Positions 11,101-18,954 of a stretch of 64,000 nt of DNA are shown here, piece after piece. Location of the stretch: the NCBI GenBank assembly GCA_051209155.1, contig JBPJGB010000001.1; one strand, 5' to 3'. The notes below the pieces were generated by a model. It had not been told where the DNA came from, searched no databases, and worked only from the letters and a program-made list of their open reading frames with translations. The position numbers and the translations under genes are program-made. Positions within the stretch are counted from its first letter, which is position 1. Each line of letters starts with the position of its first letter. The DNA comes from Actomonas sp051209155 (GTDB lineage: Bacteria; Verrucomicrobiota; Verrucomicrobiia; Opitutales; Opitutaceae).

Positions 11101-11333
11101 CCGTTGTGGTGCCATTGGTAGCTGAGTTCACCGTCGCCCTCGGCGGCAACGCTCAGCGTCAAGGTTTCACCGGGCGCGACAGTGGTGGACTGGGGGGGCT
11201 CCAGCAGCTTGAGCGGCGTTTGTGCCGAGGTGGCGCAGGTTGCGATTGCCACCAGAAGGAGGCGCAGGATCGTGAGGAAACACTGCGATGGGCCGGCAAT
11301 AAGCTCACCGCGGTGAGCAAAGGGAGTGATCAT
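5139..11333 (-). CDS. Giant secreted delta-60 repeat protein with Ig-like and dockerin-like domains
   Basis: 2064 residues from the ATG at 11333; an N-terminal signal (FLTILRLLLVAIATCATSAQ) supports this start over the open upstream frame. Domains in order: Ig-like (about 35-120); a long run of delta-60-type repeats, each with a 'PDGKILVAGxF' strand followed by 'RLNxDGSLDxTF' (about 130-820); a PPC-like beta domain (about 828-950); a second Ig-like domain (about 954-1037); a second block of delta-60 repeats (about 1050-1735); a third Ig-like domain (about 1742-1822); a beta-rich region; and two dockerin-like EF-hand repeats at the C-terminus (about 1951-2064), both containing SELLRVIELYNTR. 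Delta-60 repeats are predicted to build beta-propellers. The calcium-loop pattern DxDxDxRxS is visible in both end repeats. Probably a cell-surface or secreted adhesion or carbohydrate-associated protein; actual function unknown. Confidence 0.88.
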   Translation of the reverse strand: MITPFAHRGELIAGPSQCFLTILRLLLVAIATCATSAQTPLKLLEPPQSTTVAPGETLTLSVAAEGDGELSYQWHHNGYAIPGATTSTLTIAEANAQDQGHYTVTVTAGESELASDPVWVAVAPAELPNIMEVDSSFAPRFSYRQGTAYDGVGMADGSVIIAGSFDNVGGTPHTLAARITPEGVLDDSFNPGLAVDGIASGVAAQPDGKIIVAGAFTVHVGNRAYQGLVRFEADGQVDTDWYEQRPQLSAIRRMVVLPDGKLLVAGYAYAPLNGLIRLNPDGSIDNTFTRGWGFDGDVLDMTRQTDGSILVVGRFTTYQGFACPGVARLLPDGALDTAFQLAEALPGEPIAVFGQSDQKVVVGIRTNSEAPHLHRLTSTGAVDTSFTPGTAVPVYDPRFWQQADGKLIVAGAAYPLPPLIRLNLNGSLDTSFYPSGVTAPDQPFFLFPAGNNRLVTGGSTGGIDGPAVVRYDLSGQADATFQVNLGNGGEVVDQVMDQDGSMWVSGSFDKVNGVVRQNVAHLLSDGSLDPAVPAATTAIGLVHRMLRQDDGRMVFIGGFHTFAGQARRGIARTFADGTFDLSLVNATSATWDLQDGLLLPDGRMLVCGWSSLQGHAVWRVLANGTLDPTFDSSATFDGFNTNVAAAVESLALQADGSILVGGNFTSVNDKPFAGLARLHRDGGLDESFSGGSTAFSGVSKVAVLPDSKLALLGGTQLNTEFGTRNGYLRLTAEGEVDLNFAGTGTPTQATAFWVQPDEKWIIGGYRGHAQRLETSGVRDNTFAAVEAEYSSEGRINYFLPWHNNQLFVGGRNLRVPGEPETALVRMRPLDLSNDAFATPQAFPAGGGSISTNNVFATRETDEPQHGGLTTDRSVWFTWTAPADGRAEIESSGDSFFPKVFIYTGDDLGDLTLVGFTESSLPASFNVTAGTTYRIVATGDPGSTGGGPLTLTLTQPFVFRDGPADTTARAGETVTLSPDVEGDNLTYQWRKHGFPIAGATERNLVIPAADLHDSGLYDVTVGDGSLTITSPRGRLTVYPAAEPDLMEIDPAWVVPLSGGITVVNAVASTADGGFVIAGSFDTLGGHNTSQVARVHADGTVDTTFTSDTTIEGDIVEILELDDGKVLVGGRFEAGAMFTPLLRFNRDGSLDSTFQRFQGDVSLTRFVVDSGGIIYGAGSLLESPSGPVRHLFRFGADGRLDATFTAELPTTDASIPTLAVSWDRSIFVGHQTWIEAESRYALRLIRVLPDGTLDNEFNPDLSAFSELRDLRWGSNYTIYVTGLGGSPERARWRRYFAANGVMDGGFAGEGAPANDRIRTAVVRDGSLLIGSTRLYHTFTDGRMKNLPVWNTLNTVTDVALDFAGRPLVAAARSNDTSASEAITRLTTNFAVDPTMSLLPTHRRRAYDLWLQPDGRPVIVGDFTHVQNAWSPYIVRLQTDGSIDYTFNAPSVDGRIRNIEPQVDGKMLITGDFNWIGSTPRDGLARLNRDGTLDLTFAPPPGWTGLGDFATTAFVRALPSGQVLIGGSFGPTSVLDPDLHLLHLTATGGVVDTFVPPFASAALEIVNAWETRDGDIVVGGNHLTDHSPVLLRLSSNGVILVDYATQFDELTTIRALALGHDESLWVMDDFGLHHLNPDGSPAEGFFDVGRAESSPFHLAEADFDLLPLASGDVLVAGGRRTRIIGDPAALQPITKFGADGFEDSDFTILGLDQEVTAATARADGSLILGVSGALQRAISLRSPLPDSNGGATTVVSSIGQTVVLDAGIAGRLLTYQWFKDGVALPGETGASLTLSDIEAANVGTYQVRATNPLGVTWATPGTLLVPTDGESIYTGNHRVIASTGPDDQPDSYTVANRLSLTRATSGLSWSVLLPEGWTLTPGPSTATTSPAATSTSLAEWTWSGTTDTEINFDYTLTPPASVGSFAFAAMAAATINGESIEIMARPDPLRIRRGVLHSADVDGDRRISLSELLRVIELYNTRHGSQRTGAYRQDDFTDDGFGTDTFTAPTESIWLARHHNADTDADGRLNLSELLRVIELYNTRAGTTRTGAYRPEAGTTDGFSPGE

Positions 11334-11431
11334 GGACGAGAAGGGTTTTTCACTCCAGCAGGCCAGTTCCGGAGGGCAGGGGAACACGTGAATTACCGGA
11401 GCGAGCGGATAGAGAGCAAGGGGCAAAGCCT

Positions 11432-12145
11432 TCAAGGTATTGTCAGACTTCTCTCTTCCTCGAAATGCCGCGCTTCCGAGGCGACGGGGCCGGGGAAGGG
11501 GATGCCCCAGAGGGTGGGGTTTTCGCAGGGGGTGCGGTCGGCGTGGCTGGCGAGGAGGTCGAAGATGTGGTCGAAGCGCAGGCTGCACTGCAGGCGTCGC
11601 TGGCCGTGGGGGCCGGCGCCGATTTTGGGGTTCAGGACGATGAGCGACTCGCTGAAGGGCGGGGCGCGTTTCATGGCCTGGGCGCGGCGGCGCACTTCGC
11701 GGTAGTCGAGGTCCCGGTTCTTGATCAGTTCGTCGAGGCGCTCGAGGTCGGCGCGCGTCACCGGACCCCACATCATGCGCCAGGTTTCCGGATGAATCGT
11801 CACCGGCGTGATGTTGACGAAGCGTTTCACGTCCCCGTCCTGCTCCCAGAAACCGAGCAGCAGGATGAAGGGCTGGTCGATGTCGTATTGGCGCAGGGCG
11901 TCGCCGAGACCGACGGCGCTGCGGTATTTGGTGGCCTTGGGGTTCACCGGCAGACCGCCGTGGCGCCGGTTGGCGTCGGCCGGAATGTCCCACTTCTGGG
12001 TGTAGCTCGCCGGCTCATAACCCTCGAAAAAGGTGTCGCGTATCCATTTTTCAAACACGACACCGTGCTGCTGCACCTCCTGCGCCGGCAGGAAGACCGC
12101 GAGGAACAGCCCAAGGATGATTGCGCGCGTCACGACGGCCGGCAT
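11432..12145 (-). CDS. Exported protein of unknown function, in operon with the CarH-like regulator
   Basis: 237 residues from ATG 12145; an upstream TTG at 12172 is possible but less likely because the ATG places a signal peptide (VVTRAIILGLFLAVFLPAQ) at the extreme N-terminus. The mature part contains FEKWIRDTFF, then WDIPADANRRHGGLPVNPK and a hydrophobic strand PFILLLGFW. The spacing of these elements is reminiscent of a PD-(D/E)XK-like fold with Asn where Asp/Glu is expected. That is a guess from layout only, and export would be odd for a nuclease. The gene follows the B12-binding regulator by 35 bp on the same strand, so the two are probably cotranscribed. I do not recognise the family. 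Confidence 0.7.
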   Translation of the reverse strand: MPAVVTRAIILGLFLAVFLPAQEVQQHGVVFEKWIRDTFFEGYEPASYTQKWDIPADANRRHGGLPVNPKATKYRSAVGLGDALRQYDIDQPFILLLGFWEQDGDVKRFVNITPVTIHPETWRMMWGPVTRADLERLDELIKNRDLDYREVRRRAQAMKRAPPFSESLIVLNPKIGAGPHGQRRLQCSLRFDHIFDLLASHADRTPCENPTLWGIPFPGPVASEARHFEEERSLTIP

Positions 12146-12180
12146 CGAAGGGGGGGCCGGCGCCGACGGCAAGACAGGCC

Positions 12181-13086
12181 CTAGCCGCGGCCGCGCCGGG
12201 CGAGCTGCAAGTGCGCGATGAGCGCAGACAAGGAGTCGGCCGTGCGCGCGTGGATGCGGTCAAGCGTGGTCGTGTAGCCTGGCACCGCCTGACCCCCCGC
12301 CAGGATGTCGATATCGTCGGGCAGGCCGTCGCGCAGCGCGTGCAGCTGCTGCGGGAGCTGCGGGTCGTCGGCGGGGTGAATGATGCTGAGTGCGACGAGG
12401 GTCGCGCCGGAGGCGCGGGCGGCGGCGGCGATCTCCTCGGCGGGCAGGTTGGCGCCGAGGTAAAGCACCCGCCAGCCCTGGTTCTTGGCGGCGGCGGCGG
12501 CGAGCACGGCGCCCATTTCGTGCAGTTGGCCGGCGGGCGTGGTGGCGATGAGTGTGGGTGCACCCGGCTCGGGGGCAAAGGTGTGCGCGCCTTCCAACAG
12601 CACCGTGCGCAGGGTGGCGGTGGCAAAGTGTTCGTGGTGCGAGCGCAGGTCACCGGCCGACCACTTTTCGCCGATGCGCGCCAGCAGTGGAGCGATGAAC
12701 CGTTGCAGCATGCCTTGGTGGCCGTGGGTGGCCTGCTCCTCGGCGACCAGCTGGCGCAGGGCCTCCTCGTCGAGTTGTTGAATGGCGTCCAACGCTCGCG
12801 CAATGGCGCCGTCGGACCCGGGCGCGGTGGCCCGGGCCGGTGCAGCCGGGTCGGCGATGAGTCGTCGCAACTCGGTCGCGGGGAGATCCGCGATATCGCC
12901 AATGCGATGTCCCGCTTCGGTGGCCTCGCGCAGCAGCCCCAGATGCTCCACCTCGCTGGCCGAGAACTGGCGCCGGTTGGTGGGCCCGCGCGTGCCGGTC
13001 AGAATGCCGTGTCGCTTCTCCCACATGCGGATGCGCTGCGGGGAGAGGCCACTGCGTTGGGCGGCGATTTTGATGGGAACGCGCAT
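12181..13086 (-). CDS. CarH/LitR-like MerR regulator with cobalamin-binding domain
   Basis: 301 residues. The N-terminal MerR winged helix (IKIAAQRSGLSPQRIRMWEK) is followed by a four-helix B12-binding cap carrying W142-x9-E152-H153, the Wx9EH signature described for light-sensing CarH proteins that bind adenosylcobalamin. The C-terminal Rossmann-type B12 domain has H189 in the position of the cobalt-ligating His (GQLHEMG) and later LSIIH and AGGQAVPG. CarH homologues repress in the dark as AdoCbl-bound tetramers and release DNA after light cleaves the Co-C bond. Here the light role is inferred from the motif. ATG 13086 is chosen because the HTH begins directly after it; the frame runs open to 13233 without a better start. 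The upstream intergenic region holds candidate operators. Confidence 0.9.
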   Translation of the reverse strand: MRVPIKIAAQRSGLSPQRIRMWEKRHGILTGTRGPTNRRQFSASEVEHLGLLREATEAGHRIGDIADLPATELRRLIADPAAPARATAPGSDGAIARALDAIQQLDEEALRQLVAEEQATHGHQGMLQRFIAPLLARIGEKWSAGDLRSHHEHFATATLRTVLLEGAHTFAPEPGAPTLIATTPAGQLHEMGAVLAAAAAKNQGWRVLYLGANLPAEEIAAAARASGATLVALSIIHPADDPQLPQQLHALRDGLPDDIDILAGGQAVPGYTTTLDRIHARTADSLSALIAHLQLARRGRG

Positions 13087-13096
13087 GGTCGGACTC

Positions 13097-13129
13097 TGTA
13101 AAAACCTAACAAAAAATAAACAAAAAAGT
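13097..13129. promoter_or_regulatory. Candidate CarH-like operator, 11-bp direct repeats (regulator-proximal)
   Basis: AACAAAAAA occurs twice with the C residues at 13110 and 13121, exactly 11 bp apart; a weaker unit (TGTAAAAACC) sits one further 11-bp step toward the regulator start. The array lies 11-43 bp upstream of the B12-MerR start, where it could control autoregulation. Direct repeats at 11-bp spacing are the known operator layout for CarH tetramers. Confidence 0.45.
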
Positions 13130-13218
13130 GCAGCGCCTTTGGCTGATGAATCAAGATAAGCCACTCGAAATGAGCGGGAAGTGAGGCGAGCTGCCGGGAT
13201 TCGGGGACGTTGAAGCGC

Positions 13219-13236
13219 ACAAAAATGAAACAAAAA
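13219..13236. promoter_or_regulatory. Candidate CarH-like operator, second pair of ACAAAAA repeats
   Basis: Two ACAAAAA units with C at 13220 and 13231, again 11 bp apart and in the same orientation as the first array. The site lies in the middle of the divergent intergenic region, about 55 bp upstream of the fasciclin gene. Confidence 0.45.
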
Positions 13237-13252
13237 CGTCCCTCCGAGTATC

Positions 13253-13269
13253 TTTTGTGTAGCTTTTGT
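13253..13269. promoter_or_regulatory. Candidate CarH-like operator, third pair in opposite orientation
   Basis: Two TTTTGT units with G at 13257 and 13268 (11-bp step) read as ACAAAA on the minus strand. The pair sits 23-39 bp upstream of the fasciclin start, a place where binding would block or remodel its promoter. Confidence 0.45.
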
Positions 13270-13291
13270 TTATCTTCGAACCACCTCAGCT

Positions 13292-14566
13292 ATGAAATCC
13301 ACAACTACCCTCCTCGCCTGTGGAGCGCTGCTTTCAGCCTCCCTCCTTTCCGCCCAATCCACGGTCAAAGTCGCCAACGTTGCGACGCGCGGCCTCGCCG
13401 GCACCGGTGACGATACGATGATCGCCGGGGTGGTCGTCGAAGGTCCGTCCACGGATTATGTTCAGGTGCTCTTCCGCGGCATCGGCCCGACCCTCGCCGA
13501 CTACGATGTGGCCAATGTGCTCAGCGACCCCGCGCTCACGGTGTTCACCGGCACGACCGAGTTGGCCGCCAACGACAATTGGAGCGAAGGCGGGCAATCC
13601 TACGCGATTCGCGCCACCGGTTTTGCGCCGGCTTACGAGAACGAGAGTGCGGTGATCGCCAATCTCGTGCCGGGGCTCTACTCAGCGCACCTGCACGGTG
13701 AAGCCGTCGCGGCCAATGGTTTGGTCGAAGCCTACTTCCTCGAAGAAAAGAGCATTCCGGCCAACCTCGTCGCGTCCGGTGGATTCTCCACCTTGCTCGC
13801 CGCCGTGACCGCGACCGGACTGGATGCGGTGCTCTCCGGGCCCGGTCCGTTCACACTCTTCGCGCCGACCGATGAAGCCTTTGCCAAGTTGCCCGAAGGC
13901 ACGGTCGAAAGTCTGCTTGGTGATCTCCCGACGCTGACCAACATCCTGCTTTACCACGTGGTGTCCGGCACCGAGGTCCCGGCTTCGGCGGTGGCCGATG
14001 GCCCGCTCATGATGGCCAATGGTCTGCCTGCCAGCCTCTCGGTGGAGAACGGCGCCATGATCGACAACGCCAACATCATCGAGGTCGACTGGATGGGCAC
14101 CAACGGCACGATCCATGTCATCGACACGGTGATCCTGCCGGGCGATGCGCCGGAGGGTCAGACAATCGTTGAGAACCTCGTCGCGCAGGGCGACTTCACC
14201 ACGCTCGTCGCGGCGGTGCAGGCCGCGGGTCTCGTCGACACGCTCAACAGCGCCGGACCGTTCACGCTCTTCGCGCCGACCGACGCGGCCTTTGCCAAAC
14301 TGCCGGCGGGCACGGTGGAGAATCTGCTGTTGGACGAGAACATCCCGACGTTGCGCGACATCCTGCTCTACCACGTCATCCAAGGCGCCAAGGTCGAGTC
14401 GTCCGCGGTCACCGCCGGCGAAGTCACCATGGCCAACGGCGACATGGCGACCCTCAGCACCGAGGGCGGCGTCATGATCGAGAACGCGACCGTGACCGGC
14501 GTCGACTGGCAGAGCTCCAACGGCGTCATCCACTTCATCGACACTGTGATTCTGCCGCCGATGTGA
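13292..14566 (+). CDS. Secreted two-domain fasciclin (FAS1) protein
   Basis: 424 residues with signal peptide (LLACGALLSASLLSAQ). Residues about 23-130 form a beta-rich module (VANVATRGLAGTGDD, LFRGIGPTLADY, ANDNW) that recurs in exported Verrucomicrobia proteins. Two FAS1 domains follow, about 152-285 and 290-424, each with GPFTLFAPTDEAFAKLP or its near-copy, an ILLYHV strand and a terminal IHVIDTVILP. FAS1 domains mediate cell adhesion and extracellular-matrix contacts. The two domains are strongly similar to one another, suggesting internal duplication. The gene is divergent from the B12-binding regulator and is the obvious candidate target of its operators. A strong terminator follows 65 bp after the stop. 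Confidence 0.92.
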   Translation: MKSTTTLLACGALLSASLLSAQSTVKVANVATRGLAGTGDDTMIAGVVVEGPSTDYVQVLFRGIGPTLADYDVANVLSDPALTVFTGTTELAANDNWSEGGQSYAIRATGFAPAYENESAVIANLVPGLYSAHLHGEAVAANGLVEAYFLEEKSIPANLVASGGFSTLLAAVTATGLDAVLSGPGPFTLFAPTDEAFAKLPEGTVESLLGDLPTLTNILLYHVVSGTEVPASAVADGPLMMANGLPASLSVENGAMIDNANIIEVDWMGTNGTIHVIDTVILPGDAPEGQTIVENLVAQGDFTTLVAAVQAAGLVDTLNSAGPFTLFAPTDAAFAKLPAGTVENLLLDENIPTLRDILLYHVIQGAKVESSAVTAGEVTMANGDMATLSTEGGVMIENATVTGVDWQSSNGVIHFIDTVILPPM

Positions 14567-14631
14567 GCGGTCCCACCACTTTCCCCGTTGGGTTGGGGGA
14601 ATCTCATAGTAAGTTATAGGTTATTGTCGCA

Positions 14632-14667
14632 CCGCCGCCGGCTCGTTCCCGGCGGCGGTTTTTTTTT
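14632..14667 (+). terminator. Rho-independent terminator after the fasciclin gene
   Basis: A perfect 10-bp stem CCGCCGCCGG / CCGGCGGCGG with a 7-nt loop, followed by nine T. It ends transcription of the fasciclin gene before the peptidase gene. Confidence 0.9.
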
Positions 14668-14724
14668 GCGGTGGAGGCGGGCGGTTTCTTGCGCCGGCCG
14701 CGGCACCGGCGCAGCTTGCGGCGC

Positions 14725-16341
<1,617 letters not shown>

Positions 16342-16385
16342 GGCGAACCGACCCCGGCTACAGTGGGGCGCGACTTCGATCTACG

Positions 16386-17237
16386 CTACGTCTCGCGCAC
16401 CACCACGGTGCCGGCGATGCGGTCTTGGATGGCTTGGCGGTTGGGATCCCAGAGCAGGCGGGCGAAACCGATCAAGCCGGTGGCGAGGCCGGCGGCGTAA
16501 CCGCCGTTGCGAATGAAGGCATCCATCGCAGTGAGGCGGCGGCCGTCGAGCCGCACGGTGCGGGTGCGAAGGATGAGTTTGCCCAGCGTGCGGCCGCGCA
16601 GCAGCACGGTGAGCAGGGTGAAATACACGCCGGCCCAACCGAAGGTGAAGCCCATCGTGCGCGTTGAGTCGGCGGCGAGGCGCAGCCAGGAGTTGCCGCG
16701 AATCTCATCGCGCAGCGCGGCGTTCTGGTCCTGCAGGTAGTCGACCTGAGCATCGAGTTTGGCCACGGCGGCGCGCAACTCGTCGCGGCTTGGCGTCGGG
16801 CTGATGACGACCGGCGAGAGATCGGGCGCCTCCTTTTCCGCGGCGAGGTTGAAGGCGCCGGTGCGGACCAAGGGCTGGCCGGCAAGCGCGGCGCCGGAGA
16901 GCAGGATCACCACGGCGCCGAGCGCGATCAGAGCCCAGCGCACGACCGTCCAGGTTTTGGCATCACTTTCGCGACGCGTGCCGAGGGCGGCGAGTGTCGC
17001 GCCGGTGAGCAGACCGAGCACCGGGTGGGCGAGCAGGGACAATGCGCCGATCGCCACCAAGTCGACCGCCATCGCGGCTGCCCGCTGAATAGGCGAGGCG
17101 AGCCGACGCCCGACGAGATCGGGCGCGACGCGCAGGCGCTCGGGGTCGACCACGCCGCGCCGGCGCTTGGACGGCGGTTCAGTGGTGCCATCCAAGGCGG
17201 CGGCAGCGGCGGCTTCGAGGGACGGTTCTTCGGCCAT
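16386..17237 (-). CDS. RDD family membrane protein
   Basis: 283 residues from ATG 17237. A cytosolic acidic N-terminus leads to an RDD-like first segment (RAAAMAVDLVAIGALSLLAHP) and more hydrophobic helices at about 95-115, 200-215 and 245-265. A probable coiled-coil stretch (RDELRAAVAKLDAQVDYLQ) separates the two membrane halves. The end shows the RDD pattern RGRTLGKLILRTRTV and WDPNRQAIQDRIAGTVVV. RDD proteins are small integral membrane proteins, some linked to ion exchange; no function can be assigned here. The frame stays open far upstream across the VOC gene, but that part is non-coding shadow. Confidence 0.88.
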   Translation of the reverse strand: MAEEPSLEAAAAAALDGTTEPPSKRRRGVVDPERLRVAPDLVGRRLASPIQRAAAMAVDLVAIGALSLLAHPVLGLLTGATLAALGTRRESDAKTWTVVRWALIALGAVVILLSGAALAGQPLVRTGAFNLAAEKEAPDLSPVVISPTPSRDELRAAVAKLDAQVDYLQDQNAALRDEIRGNSWLRLAADSTRTMGFTFGWAGVYFTLLTVLLRGRTLGKLILRTRTVRLDGRRLTAMDAFIRNGGYAAGLATGLIGFARLLWDPNRQAIQDRIAGTVVVRET

Positions 17238-17354
17238 GGCGGTGAGACCCGGCCAGCATTTGCGTCCCGGCGAAGAAGGCGAGGCGGGAGTCGGGGGCGT
17301 GTTGAATCGAGATCGGCATCGACCGGATGGGGGGCGTTGAATCACAGTGGGGTC

Positions 17355-17768
17355 ATGAGTCGTGGTCCCGCTTTGTCGCTTGGTTATGTTTTGCTCTACG
17401 TGCGTGATGTCGGTGCGACGCTTTCGTTCTACGAGGCGGCGTTCGGGTTGCGTCGGCGCATGTTTCACCAAGATGGAGACAAAGGCTACGGGGAGCTGGA
17501 GACGGGGGCGACGAGGCTGGGGTTTGTCAGTGAGGCCCAGGCGACCGAGGTGCTGGGGATTGAGCCGATGTTGCCGACCCGTGGAGCCGCCCCGGCGGTG
17601 GCGGAGATCGCGTTTGTCACGGCCGACGTGTCGGGCGCATTTCAAGTCGCGGTGGCGAACGGAGCCGAGCCTTTCGCTACTCCCGTATCCAAACCATGGG
17701 GACAGGTGGTGGCCTACGTGCGCGATCCGGATGGTCACCTGGTGGAACTGTGCAGTCCGATGGGCTGA
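17355..17768 (+). CDS. VOC family protein (glyoxalase-like)
   Basis: 137 residues. YVLLYVRDVGATLSFYEAAFGL at the start and VAYVRDPDGHLVELCSP at the end are the two halves of a glyoxalase/bleomycin-resistance fold. The terminal DPDGHLVEL includes a probable metal-ligand Glu. The gene lies 13 bp upstream of the MFS gene on the same strand, so the two may be cotranscribed, which would fit detoxification plus export, though that is inference. It is divergent from the RDD gene. Confidence 0.9.
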   Translation: MSRGPALSLGYVLLYVRDVGATLSFYEAAFGLRRRMFHQDGDKGYGELETGATRLGFVSEAQATEVLGIEPMLPTRGAAPAVAEIAFVTADVSGAFQVAVANGAEPFATPVSKPWGQVVAYVRDPDGHLVELCSPMG

Positions 17769-17781
17769 AGCGAAACGGCGA

Positions 17782-18954
17782 ATGGACGCTGAGCGCGCAA
17801 CGCGGTGGCTTTTGCCGATCATTTACCTGGGCTTCATCAGCCTGGGGCTGCCGGATGGCACGCTGGGGGTGGCGTGGCCGCGGATGCATGGCGACCTCGG
17901 TTTGGCCTTGGGCTTGGCCGGTCCGCTGATGCTTTGGGTGACGCTGTTTTCGGCAGGGTCGAGTTTTGGCAGCGGGCGGGTGATCCGGCGCTTTGGCGAA
18001 GGGCCGGTGGTGATGATGAGCTGCGTGATGACGGGCGGGGCGTTGCTGCTGATCGCGCAGGCGACGCATGTCGGCTGGCTCTTGGTGGCGGCGCTGCCGC
18101 TGGGGCTGGGGGCGGGGGCGGTTGATGCCGGGCTCAACGGGTATGTGGCGCGGCACTACAGCGGGCGACACATGAACTGGTTGCACGCGTGCTGGGGCAT
18201 TGGGGCAACGGCGGGGCCGTTGATCATGGCGCAAGTCATCGGACGCGAGGCGGGATGGCGACTCGGCTACGGAATCATCGGCGGAATGCAGTTGGGCTTG
18301 GCGACCCTGTTTTTGGTGACGCTGTCGTGGTGGCGGGCGGTGCCGGAGCGCAGCGCCGAGACAGCGGCGGAGCAGCCGGGCGGTCGCGTGCCCACGATGG
18401 GAGCGAACAGCCTGGCGGGTTGGTTGTCGGCGTTGATTTTTGCGGTGTATGTGGCGATCGAACTGAGCGCCGGTTTATGGCTGGCGACTTACCTGGTGGT
18501 GGCGCGGGAGGTGGCGCTCGGGACCGCGGGGTTGGCGGTGTCGCTGTATTTTGGGGCGATCACGGTGGGGCGGATCGGGACCGGTTTTGTGGTGGATCGT
18601 TGGGGCAACCGGCGGATGTTGGTCGGCGGCACGATGCTGGCGGTCGGTGGCGGGGCGGTGCTGTGCCTGCCGCTGGACTCGGCGGCCGCGCTGGCCGCGG
18701 TGGTGACTTTGGGCCTGGGGTTTGCGCCGGTCTACCCGAGCATGATGCATGAGGTGCCAAAACGGTTTGCGCCCGCCGCGGTGCAGGTGGTGATCGGCCG
18801 GCAAATTGGCGCGGCTTACGTGGGCGGGGCGCTGATGCCGGCGGCGATGGGCTGGGTGGTGGAGGTGAGCGACCCGACCACGGTGATGGTGATCGTGGCG
18901 GTTGGCGCCGCGCTGTTGGCCGGACTCGTGCGCTGGCTGAACCGCCTGACCTAG
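17782..18954 (+). CDS. MFS transporter
   Basis: 390 residues with about 12 hydrophobic segments, from ATG 17782. The first helix (LPIIYLGFISLGLPDGTLGVAW) and the segment GLGAGAVDAGLNGYVA resemble FucP-like and YfkF-like MFS sugar or drug porters. The RDRG-type loop between helices 2 and 3 reads GSGRVIRRFGEG; the second half has GFVVDRWGNRR. Substrate unknown. The stop codon TAG shares the palindrome CTAG with the stop of the convergent kinase-like gene, a 4-bp overlap. Confidence 0.92.
   Translation: MDAERATRWLLPIIYLGFISLGLPDGTLGVAWPRMHGDLGLALGLAGPLMLWVTLFSAGSSFGSGRVIRRFGEGPVVMMSCVMTGGALLLIAQATHVGWLLVAALPLGLGAGAVDAGLNGYVARHYSGRHMNWLHACWGIGATAGPLIMAQVIGREAGWRLGYGIIGGMQLGLATLFLVTLSWWRAVPERSAETAAEQPGGRVPTMGANSLAGWLSALIFAVYVAIELSAGLWLATYLVVAREVALGTAGLAVSLYFGAITVGRIGTGFVVDRWGNRRMLVGGTMLAVGGGAVLCLPLDSAAALAAVVTLGLGFAPVYPSMMHEVPKRFAPAAVQVVIGRQIGAAYVGGALMPAAMGWVVEVSDPTTVMVIVAVGAALLAGLVRWLNRLT

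Noticed and set aside
5139..11333. Possible CRISPR or DNA tandem array
   Set aside because: The periodicity is at the protein level (delta-60 repeats of varied DNA sequence); there are no identical repeats with unique spacers.
16351..16367. Fragment ACCCCGGCTACAG after the M28 peptidase
   Set aside because: It resembles one half of the TGTAGCCGGG repeat but lacks a partner arm; too short to call.
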